Source: an uncultured beta proteobacterium
GTDB lineage: Bacteria > Pseudomonadota > Gammaproteobacteria > Burkholderiales > Burkholderiaceae_B
Direction: 5' to 3'
Length of the DNA stretch: 5,087 nt
NCBI GenBank assembly: GCA_903924715.1
Contig: CAIYCP010000688.1
Coordinates: 1-5,087, forward strand
Part shown: one piece after another, positions 1-5,087 of the stretch
Position numbering within the stretch: position 1 is the first letter of the stretch
Layout of the letters: the number at the start of each line of letters is the position of its first letter
Position numbers and translations under genes: made by a program
Notes under the pieces: generated by a model
Database searches by the model: none
What the model was told of the DNA's origin: nothing
What the model saw: the letters and a program-made list of their open reading frames with translations, nothing else

Positions 1-278
1 GGGTATCTTTGGCGAGCCAAACCTCTTCGCATGCGATTTTGAATTTCAGCGTGAAAGATAATGGCATTGGTTTTGATGTCGCAGAATATTCAAGAATATC
101 TCAATCTTTTACGCAGGCAGATAATTCTATAACCCGCAGATTTGGTGGAACGGGTCTTGGGTTGACCACCACCAAGGACTTCTTGGCGCTGATGGGTAGT
201 GAGCTTAAGATCGAGAGTCGACTCGGTGAAGGGGCTACTTTTAGCTTTACAGTAGAGGTTGCCCTCAATCTGAATTAA
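1..278 (+). CDS. Sensor histidine kinase, C-terminal fragment (HATPase_c domain); 5' end outside window
   Basis: This is the tail of a two-component sensor kinase. The catalytic domain binds ATP and phosphorylates a histidine in the preceding dimerisation domain, which lies outside the window. The reading frame is open from the left edge (first full codon at base 3) to a TAA at 276-278, giving 91 visible residues. Three signatures of the HATPase_c fold appear in order: the G1 box DNGIGFD (57-77), an F-box-like SFTQAD followed by N-S-I-T-R-R-F, and the G2 box GGTGLGL (144-164). A typical final strand, EGATFSFTVEV, follows. The phrase FTQAD...TRRFGGTGLGL is characteristic of the kinase subgroup that includes many hybrid kinases, yet the protein stops about ten residues after the ATPase fold, so no receiver domain follows. 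The N box, the phospho-accepting histidine and any sensor domain are not visible, so the signal is unknown. GC is about 45% by hand count, lower than the genes to the right. The family call is firm; the specific role is unknown. Confidence 0.93.
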   Translation, partial: VSLASQTSSHAILNFSVKDNGIGFDVAEYSRISQSFTQADNSITRRFGGTGLGLTTTKDFLALMGSELKIESRLGEGATFSFTVEVALNLN

Positions 279-331
279 ATCTGGGTGACAGTGTTCCCGA
301 TGTTTGAATATCTCAAAGCTTAAAGAATTTA

Positions 332-2374
332 ATGCCACGCCCGCCGCAGATCCCTTCGCGCCATAAACCTATTGCAGCTTCCGCTAAAGGCCAGTCTGGC
401 CAAGCGGCCATCATCGCGCTTCTTCAGCAAGCGTTCGCGTTGCATCAACAGGGGCAATTGGCGCAAGGACAGGCGTTGTACGAGCAAGTGCTCGCCAAAG
501 ATCCAAAGAACTTTGACGCGCTGCATTTGCTTGGGGTGCTTTCGATCCAAACTCAACATCCAGCGGCGGCTGCAGATTTGATTGGTCGCGCGATCAACAT
601 TAATCCCAACCACGCAGCCGCCTATTCAAACCGTGGCAACGCGCTCAAGGCGCTTAAACGGTTGGATGAGGCAGTGGCTAGCTATGACAAGGCAATCAGA
701 CTCAAACCGGATTACGCTGAAGCGCACTCAAACCGAGGCAATGCGCTGTTAGACCTCAAGCGGTTAGACGAAGCGATTGTTAGTTACGATCGGGCGATCA
801 AGCTCAAGCCGGATTACGCTGAGGCGTACTCAAATCGTGGCAATGCATTTTTAGAACTCAAGCGTTTAGACGAAGCGATTGTTAGCTACGATCAGGCGAT
901 CAAGCTTAAACCCGATCACGCCGAGGCGTATTACAGTCGTGGCGTGACGCTCGTTGAACTTGGTCGATTAGAGCAGGCGGTGGCGAGCTACGACCTCGCA
1001 ATCAACGCCAGGCCAAATTACGCCGAAGCTTATTGCAATCGCGGCAATGCCCTCAAAGAACTTGAACAGCTCGACCAAGCGGTCGCAAGTTACGATCAAG
1101 CACTGAGGATTCGACCAGACTATGCTCAGGCATACTCAAATCGTGGCAATGCTTTAAAGACACTGAAACGGTTGGATGACGCGCTCGTAGACTACGACAA
1201 AGCGATTAGCATCGAGCCTGATTACGCGGACGCTTATTACAATCGCGGTGTGGCTTTGGTAGAGCTCGGCAGATTAGAGCAAGCGGTCGACAGCTATGAG
1301 CAGGCGATTCGCTGTAAAGCCGACTACGTCGAGGCGCACACGAATCTAGGTAATACACTTTTTCAGCTCAAGCGTTTCGAGAATGTCCTTGCCAGTTACG
1401 ATCAGGCAATCAGTATCAGACCGGATTACGCCGAAGCGCAGTGGAACAAATCGTTGTACTTACTGACAACCGGCGATCTGGCTCAAGGTTTTCAACTTTA
1501 CGAGTGGGGTCGCGCCCTGGCGAGAAGAGGTGCTTCAAATCAGTTCTTGCAGCCACTTTGGCTTGGTGCTGAGTCATTGGCGGGCAAAACGATTTTGCTA
1601 CAAGTTGAACAAGGCTTGGGCGACTGCATCCAGTTCTGTCGTTACGTCAAATTGGTGAATGCGTTGGGTGCGCGGGTCTTGCTTGAAGCGCCTGCAGCAC
1701 TGGCCCGACTGTTTGAAGGTCTTGAGGGCGTAAGTGCGTTACTTCAAGTGGGTCAAGTACGGCCGGATTTTGATTACTACACTTCACTACTGTCTTTGCC
1801 CCTAGCCTTTAAAACGACATTAACGACCGTTCCAAATTCGACCCCGTATCTGACGACCAATCCTGAAAAGCAAAAGATTTGGGCTGAGCGACTGGGCGCT
1901 AAAACAAAGCCGCGCATTGGTTTAGTTTGGAGCGGTAGCACGGGGCATAAGAATGATCACAACCGTAGCGTTAGGCTCGACGCCTTGACCCAATATCTGA
2001 CCGATCGCTTTGAATACGTTTGCCTACAAAAAGAGCTGCGCGAAGTTGATCGAGAGGCCTTAGAAAAATCAGAGATCAAAAACTTTGGTGCTGAGCTCGA
2101 GGACTTTACCGATACGGCAGCGTTATGTGAACTGATGGATGTCGTCATTAGCGTTGATACAAGCGTTGCCCATTTGGCGGGTGCTTTGGGTAAGCCAACC
2201 TGGGTGTTGTTGCCTTACGTGCCGGATTGGCGCTGGCTCTTGGAGCGAGCCGACAGCCCCTGGTATCCGTCTGTCAAACTGTATAGACAAGAGGCAGATC
2301 GAGCTTGGGCCGGTGTGCTTGAACGCGTTGCGGCCGACTTGCTTCGCCTGAAGCCGTCGGTCAACGCGAGCTAG
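332..2374 (+). CDS. TPR-repeat protein with C-terminal glycosyltransferase family 9 (heptosyltransferase-like) domain
   Basis: This 680-residue protein is probably cytoplasmic, with no signal peptide or membrane segment. Residues 27-366 form ten TPR units in strict 34-residue register (starts at 27, 61, 95, 129, 163, 197, 231, 265, 299 and 333). A partial eleventh begins at 367. Typical unit features are an N-R-G-N-A first helix, a L-D-E-A-[IV]-x-S-Y-D second helix and a K-P-D-Y turn. From about residue 418 the sequence resembles the GT-B fold of family 9: a G-L-G-D motif (428-431), VWSGSTGHKNDHNRS (532-546), DTSVAHLAGALGKP (609-622) and PDWRW (631-635). In family 9 enzymes the N-terminal Gly-x-Gly-Asp and the C-terminal Asp/His/Gly-Lys-Pro region lie at the active site and sugar-nucleotide site. 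The N-terminal Rossmann half is short, about 90-110 residues, compared with true heptosyltransferases. The TPR part may present a protein acceptor, by analogy with O-GlcNAc transferase, but the donor and acceptor are unknown. ATG 332 is the only ATG after the in-frame stop at 305-307, and its ribosome binding site is weak. Confidence 0.9.
   Translation: MPRPPQIPSRHKPIAASAKGQSGQAAIIALLQQAFALHQQGQLAQGQALYEQVLAKDPKNFDALHLLGVLSIQTQHPAAAADLIGRAININPNHAAAYSNRGNALKALKRLDEAVASYDKAIRLKPDYAEAHSNRGNALLDLKRLDEAIVSYDRAIKLKPDYAEAYSNRGNAFLELKRLDEAIVSYDQAIKLKPDHAEAYYSRGVTLVELGRLEQAVASYDLAINARPNYAEAYCNRGNALKELEQLDQAVASYDQALRIRPDYAQAYSNRGNALKTLKRLDDALVDYDKAISIEPDYADAYYNRGVALVELGRLEQAVDSYEQAIRCKADYVEAHTNLGNTLFQLKRFENVLASYDQAISIRPDYAEAQWNKSLYLLTTGDLAQGFQLYEWGRALARRGASNQFLQPLWLGAESLAGKTILLQVEQGLGDCIQFCRYVKLVNALGARVLLEAPAALARLFEGLEGVSALLQVGQVRPDFDYYTSLLSLPLAFKTTLTTVPNSTPYLTTNPEKQKIWAERLGAKTKPRIGLVWSGSTGHKNDHNRSVRLDALTQYLTDRFEYVCLQKELREVDREALEKSEIKNFGAELEDFTDTAALCELMDVVISVDTSVAHLAGALGKPTWVLLPYVPDWRWLLERADSPWYPSVKLYRQEADRAWAGVLERVAADLLRLKPSVNAS
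614..1429 (+). repeat. Eight consecutive 102-bp tandem repeats encoding TPR units
   Basis: Within the TPR gene, eight in-frame units of 102 bp start at 614, 716, 818, 920, 1022, 1124, 1226 and 1328. The units at 716-817 and 818-919 are the most alike: by hand they match at about 87 of 102 bases, with mainly silent or conservative changes. Other units are more diverged but keep the AAYxNRGNAL and SYDxAI cores. Two further TPR units precede this array (410-511 and 512-613) but match it only at protein level. The pattern points to expansion by in-frame duplication. Confidence 0.85.
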
Positions 2375-2388
2375 CCTGTTCTGCGACG

Positions 2389-2406
2389 GGTTTAAGGCCT
2401 AAAACC
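2389..2406. repeat. 18-bp imperfect palindrome just downstream of the TPR gene
   Basis: The sequence GGTTTAAGGCCTAAAACC reads as a palindrome around AGGCCT with a single mismatched pair (A2394/A2401). It starts 15 bp after the TPR gene stop. With no unpaired loop and no following T run, it is not a standard terminator. It could be a protein-binding site, or chance. Confidence 0.3.
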
Positions 2407-2422
2407 GCCTGAATCTCCTACC

Positions 2423-2470
2423 GAGGACTAGAACACCTAATCCTCTGTTGGGATGTACACTTCTTTTTTT
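2423..2470 (+). terminator. Possible weak terminator: short hairpin followed at a distance by a T tract
   Basis: Arms GAGGACTA (2423-2430) and TAATCCTC (2438-2445) can pair with one C/A mismatch around a 7-base loop. A run of seven T residues occupies 2464-2470. In a classical Rho-independent terminator the T run follows the stem directly and the stem is GC-rich. Here 18 bases intervene and the stem is weak, so this is only a candidate. It is the best termination-like element in the largest intergenic gap. Confidence 0.2.
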
Positions 2471-2487
2471 AGTGACTGACTCATTTC

Positions 2488-2492
2488 TAGGA
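2488..2492 (+). promoter_or_regulatory. Ribosome binding site of the aminotransferase gene
   Basis: TAGGA lies 6 bases before the ATG at 2499, an ideal Shine-Dalgarno spacing. It supports this start over any downstream one and is the clearest ribosome binding site in the window. Confidence 0.7.
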
Positions 2493-2498
2493 AAATAA

Positions 2499-3662
2499 AT
2501 GCTAAAGACCGCAGCCTCTTTGTCGCGCCTAGGTACCGAATCTGCCTTTGAAATCTTGGCACGCGCACAAGCGCTGATTGCCCAAGGTAAGGATGTGATT
2601 AACCTGGGTATCGGACAGCCCGATTTCAAAACTCCCGCGCATATTGTGGAAGCGGGCATTAAGGCCTTACGTGACGGACACCATGGCTATACGCCAGCGA
2701 ATGGCTTACCCCAAGTGCGTGAGGCGGTTGCGGCCGACTTGCAACGACGCCATGGCGCAAAAGTTGACCCTGAGTGCGTGGTCATCGTGCCAGGTGGCAA
2801 GCCCACGATGTTTTTTGCCGTGCTGATGTTTGGCGAACCGGGTGCTGAGATCATGTATCCCAATCCCGGATTTCCGATTTACGAATCAGTCATTAAATAT
2901 AGTGGCGCCACGCCCGTGCCATTCGCCTTGCGTGAAGATAAAGACTTCGCATTTGATGCTGATAGCGTCCTGGCTCAAATTACGCCAGCCACGCGCTTGA
3001 TCATTATTAATAGTCCCGCCAATCCAACAGGTGGTGTGACCCCCAAAGCAGAGATTGATAAGTTAGTGGCGGGCTTGGCCAAGCATCCTCATGTTGCCAT
3101 CCTGTCCGATGAGATCTACAGCCAGATGCTTTACGGTGGACGTGAGCATGTATCGTTGTTGAATTACCCTACGATCCGTGACCGCCTCATTGTGCTAGAC
3201 GGCTGGAGCAAGACTTATGCGATGACGGGCTGGCGCCTGGGTTACGCAGTATGGCCCGAGAGTCTGGTCCCCCATGTGACGCGCCTATGTATCAACGATC
3301 ACTCGTGTGTGAACGCCTCGGCCCAGTTCGCCGGCATGGCAGCACTGACCGGGCCGCAAGATGCTGTGGCCGAAATGATGGTTGCGTTTAACAAGCGACG
3401 CACGCTGATTGTTGACGCCTTGAATAGTTTGCCGGGTGTTCGCTGCACCGACGCCGCCGGCGCGTTTTATGCTTTCCCAAATATTGAAGGTACCGGGTTG
3501 ACCTCACGTCAAGCGCAAGATCGGTTCTTGAATGATGCCAATGTTGCAACGGTGTCTGGTACAAGTTTTGGCGCTTGGGGTGAGGGCTACGTGCGCTTTT
3601 CGTATGCCAACAGCGCTGAGAACATTGAGCGCGCGATTGACCGTATCCGAAAAGTGCTGTGA
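2499..3662 (+). CDS. Class I/II PLP-dependent aminotransferase (AspB-like)
   Basis: This 387-residue cytoplasmic enzyme has the normal length for a fold-type I aminotransferase, which moves an amino group between an amino acid and a 2-oxo acid using pyridoxal phosphate. Family residues are intact: LGIGQPDF near the N terminus (36-43), GYTPANGLP (63-71), NSPANPTG with the cofactor-contacting Asn175, SDEIYS with Asp204 that contacts the pyridine nitrogen and Tyr207, and the Schiff-base Lys238 in GWSKTYAMTGWRLGY. Arg366 in GYVRFSYA should bind the substrate carboxylate. The phosphate-loop region reads VPGGKPTMFF (97-106) rather than the common T-x-G-A-x-x-A-L, which places it in a distinct AspB-like group. 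Substrate preference (aspartate, aromatic or other) cannot be read from the sequence. The start is fixed by TAGGA at 2488-2492. The exporter gene follows 24 bp after the stop, so the two are probably cotranscribed. Confidence 0.94.
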   Translation: MLKTAASLSRLGTESAFEILARAQALIAQGKDVINLGIGQPDFKTPAHIVEAGIKALRDGHHGYTPANGLPQVREAVAADLQRRHGAKVDPECVVIVPGGKPTMFFAVLMFGEPGAEIMYPNPGFPIYESVIKYSGATPVPFALREDKDFAFDADSVLAQITPATRLIIINSPANPTGGVTPKAEIDKLVAGLAKHPHVAILSDEIYSQMLYGGREHVSLLNYPTIRDRLIVLDGWSKTYAMTGWRLGYAVWPESLVPHVTRLCINDHSCVNASAQFAGMAALTGPQDAVAEMMVAFNKRRTLIVDALNSLPGVRCTDAAGAFYAFPNIEGTGLTSRQAQDRFLNDANVATVSGTSFGAWGEGYVRFSYANSAENIERAIDRIRKVL

Positions 3663-3686
3663 ACCTGAGACGAGCCGTCTGCATCA

Positions 3687-4298
3687 ATGGCTGATTACGC
3701 CGCGCTCAGCTACTCGATCGCGATCTTCGCCTTAGCAACGTCCGTGACGCCTGGGCCCAACAACCTGATGTTGTTGGCCTCAGGCGTAAATTTTGGGTTC
3801 AAACAGTCTATCCCTCACGCTGTGGGTGTGACCACTGGCTTTTTTGTCATGCTCTTGGCGGTCGGCTTTGGTTTGAATGGCCTATTTCAGGCATTCCCGG
3901 TCATGTACCAAATCATGAAGGTGTTGGGCTTTGCCTATTTGTTGTATCTGGCTTGGGGGGTGGCGACGAGTGACCCTTTGCCAGAGCGAGGTCAGTTGAT
4001 CGCTGGGTCAACGCCCTTGGGATTTTGGGGGGCGGTTGCGTTTCAGGCCGTCAATCCTAAAGCCTGGATGATTGCAGTCAGCTTTTCTAGTAACTATCTA
4101 CCGCAGCACGCAGCTGTTTGGTTTATGTTTTTTGGTTGTTTGCTTGTTTCGATCGTTAATTTCCCGAGTATTTGCATTTGGTTATGGATGGGCACGAGGC
4201 TTGAGCAAGCCCTGCGCGATCCCATCCGAAAAAGAATTTTTAACTGGGTGATGGCATCGTTATTAATCGCGTCGATGTTGCCAGTACTCTGGTTGTAG
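3687..4298 (+). CDS. LysE/RhtB-family amino-acid (metabolite) exporter
   Basis: This 203-residue inner-membrane protein is the usual size for LysE/RhtB translocators, which export amino acids or related small metabolites using the proton motive force. Hydrophobic segments lie at about residues 7-29, 41-66, 74-93, 111-134, 143-170 and 185-203, matching the family's six-helix pattern. The signature SVTPGPNN (19-26) sits in the first helix, followed by GFKQSIPHAVGVTTG. K78-V-L-G-F-A-Y-L-L-Y-L-A-W90 marks the third helix and NPKAW (123-127) the fourth, all typical of the family. ATG 3687 is the only ATG after the in-frame stop at 3666-3668. The upstream ribosome binding site is weak (GAGACGAG at 3667-3674, about 12 bases away), so translation may depend partly on coupling to the aminotransferase gene. 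The exported compound is unknown. The neighbouring aminotransferase suggests an amino acid, which is inference. Confidence 0.93.
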   Translation: MADYAALSYSIAIFALATSVTPGPNNLMLLASGVNFGFKQSIPHAVGVTTGFFVMLLAVGFGLNGLFQAFPVMYQIMKVLGFAYLLYLAWGVATSDPLPERGQLIAGSTPLGFWGAVAFQAVNPKAWMIAVSFSSNYLPQHAAVWFMFFGCLLVSIVNFPSICIWLWMGTRLEQALRDPIRKRIFNWVMASLLIASMLPVLWL

Positions 4299-4323
4299 AC
4301 CGCTTTTGGCGAGAGTGTTTGCG

Positions 4324-5087
4324 ATGAAATATATCAAAGCCCGAGGACTGAATTTTGCTTATCTTGAACAGGGCACAGGGCCGCTTGTGCTGCTATTACA
4401 TGGGTTTCCGGATAACGCGTTGACCTGGAGTCATCAGATGCCTGCCCTCGCTGCGCAAGGCTATCGCGTGGTCGCTCCTTATCTGCGTGGGTACACGCCG
4501 ACTGAAATTCCGCAAGGCGGGTTTTATGACAAGGCGAGTTTGGTCGCAGATGTGGCTGAGTTGATCGACACGCTCGGTGCGGGCAAGCCCTGTCATCTTG
4601 TAGGACAAGACTGGGGCGCAATTATTGGGTATGGCGTGTTGGCTGCATACCCCGAGCGGGTTTCACGGGCCGTGTTGATGGCGGTTCCTCATCCTGGGCA
4701 GTCCGCCCAAAGCTTGCTGAATGCTAAGCATGTGCACCGATCGTTTCACTGGTGGTTTTTTCAATTAGCCGACTTACCAGAAAAGGCAATTTTAGAAAAC
4801 GACATGGCGTTTATCGATTATCTCTGGACCTATTGGACGACCGAAGGGTATGAAGATGCGGCGCATATTCGTTCGGTGAAAGAAACGCTGAAGCAACCTG
4901 GTGTGTTGACGGCCACGCTTGCGTATTACAGGGCGATGTTTGATGACGCTAAGGGTGACCCCGCCTTGGCTGAACTGCGAGTACGCATGGCGCGCCCGAT
5001 CAACGTTCCAACCCTTGCTTTGTGTGGCGCAGATGATTTGCGTGCCGAGCTGATGCAAGACCAGTCGAAATATTTTGAAAATGAATA
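4324..5087 (+). CDS. Alpha/beta hydrolase with Asp nucleophile, epoxide-hydrolase-like; 3' end outside window
   Basis: The frame is open from ATG 4324 to the right edge, giving 254 residues with no stop. The start of an alpha/beta-hydrolase fold is clear: LVLLLHGFPD (21-30) carries the HG oxyanion-hole motif, GYRVVAPYLRGY (46-57) follows, and the nucleophile elbow is VGQDWGA (93-99) with Asp96. An Asp followed by Trp at the elbow, together with HGFP, is typical of epoxide hydrolases and also occurs in haloacetate and haloalkane dehalogenases. Serine esterases have G-x-S-x-G instead. An aromatic-rich cap segment HWWFFQLADLPE (142-153) fits this group. The acidic residue is probably in CGADD (234-238), and the catalytic histidine should lie beyond the window. 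One oddity is Tyr52 in APYLRG, where most relatives have Asp (APDLRG). The gene starts 25 bp after the exporter, with GAGAG at 4311-4315 as a weak ribosome binding site. In-frame GTG 4315 and TTG 4306 are less likely starts. Substrate is unknown. Confidence 0.88.
   Translation, partial: MKYIKARGLNFAYLEQGTGPLVLLLHGFPDNALTWSHQMPALAAQGYRVVAPYLRGYTPTEIPQGGFYDKASLVADVAELIDTLGAGKPCHLVGQDWGAIIGYGVLAAYPERVSRAVLMAVPHPGQSAQSLLNAKHVHRSFHWWFFQLADLPEKAILENDMAFIDYLWTYWTTEGYEDAAHIRSVKETLKQPGVLTATLAYYRAMFDDAKGDPALAELRVRMARPINVPTLALCGADDLRAELMQDQSKYFENE

Noticed and set aside
9..278. TTG at base 9 as the true start of the kinase-like gene
   Set aside because: The frame is open to the window edge and the protein begins in the middle of the ATPase fold, so this is the tail of a longer gene.
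304..333. Possible promoter TTGAAT with TTTAAT upstream of the TPR gene
   Set aside because: The -10-like hexamer overlaps the ATG itself, leaving no room for a leader and ribosome binding site.
614..1429. Regular repeats as a CRISPR array or satellite
   Set aside because: The 102-bp period is an exact multiple of three and encodes canonical 34-residue TPR units in an open frame. There are no unique spacers between identical repeats.
2448..2476. Possible promoter beginning with TTGGGA upstream of the aminotransferase
   Set aside because: No acceptable -10 hexamer lies 16-18 bases downstream; the bases there read like AGTGAC.
2399..2659. Minus-strand open frame spanning the intergenic gap and the start of the aminotransferase
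   Set aside because: More than half overlaps the aminotransferase N terminus. The translation has no domain-like features and there is no good ribosome binding site.
3388..3687. Minus-strand open frame of 99 codons
   Set aside because: It overlaps the conserved C-terminal part of the aminotransferase. The Arg/Gln/His-rich translation is typical of an antisense shadow.
4334..4621. Minus-strand open frame of 95 codons
   Set aside because: It lies wholly inside the alpha/beta hydrolase gene, whose protein shows clear family motifs. The reverse frame has no recognisable domain.
4792..5058. Minus-strand open frame of 88 codons
   Set aside because: It is a shadow of the hydrolase gene, which stays open to the window edge on the + strand.

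Overview
This 5,087-base window looks like ordinary chromosomal DNA from a Gram-negative proteobacterium with roughly 50% GC. It is most likely a betaproteobacterium, perhaps from Burkholderiales. That is inferred from gene style only: a TPR protein fused to a heptosyltransferase-like domain, an aminotransferase with a P-G-G-K-P loop, and a LysE/RhtB exporter. No rRNA, tRNA, CRISPR array, insertion sequence or phage gene was seen. All five genes read on the + strand, and the coding density is high.

Left part (1-2374). The window opens inside the ATP-binding domain of a sensor histidine kinase, of which only the last 91 codons are present. After a 53-bp gap comes a 680-residue protein with ten full 34-residue TPR units plus a partial eleventh, followed by a C-terminal domain resembling glycosyltransferase family 9. 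The middle eight TPR units are visible as 102-bp tandem repeats in the DNA.

Centre (2375-2498). The 124-bp gap is the largest in the window. It holds an imperfect palindrome, a short hairpin, a T tract and a clear ribosome binding site. It probably separates two transcription units, although neither a convincing terminator nor a convincing promoter can be read in it.

Right part (2499-5087). Three genes are spaced 24 and 25 bp apart, which suggests an operon: a class I/II PLP-dependent aminotransferase of the AspB-like group, a LysE/RhtB-family amino-acid or metabolite exporter, and an alpha/beta hydrolase with an aspartate nucleophile (epoxide-hydrolase-like) that runs off the right edge. 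Together they suggest amino-acid or small-metabolite conversion and export, but no specific pathway can be named.

I found no convincing undescribed system. The points most worth a second look are the TPR-glycosyltransferase fusion with its recombination-prone repeat array, the variant cofactor loop of the aminotransferase, and the aminotransferase-exporter-hydrolase cluster.
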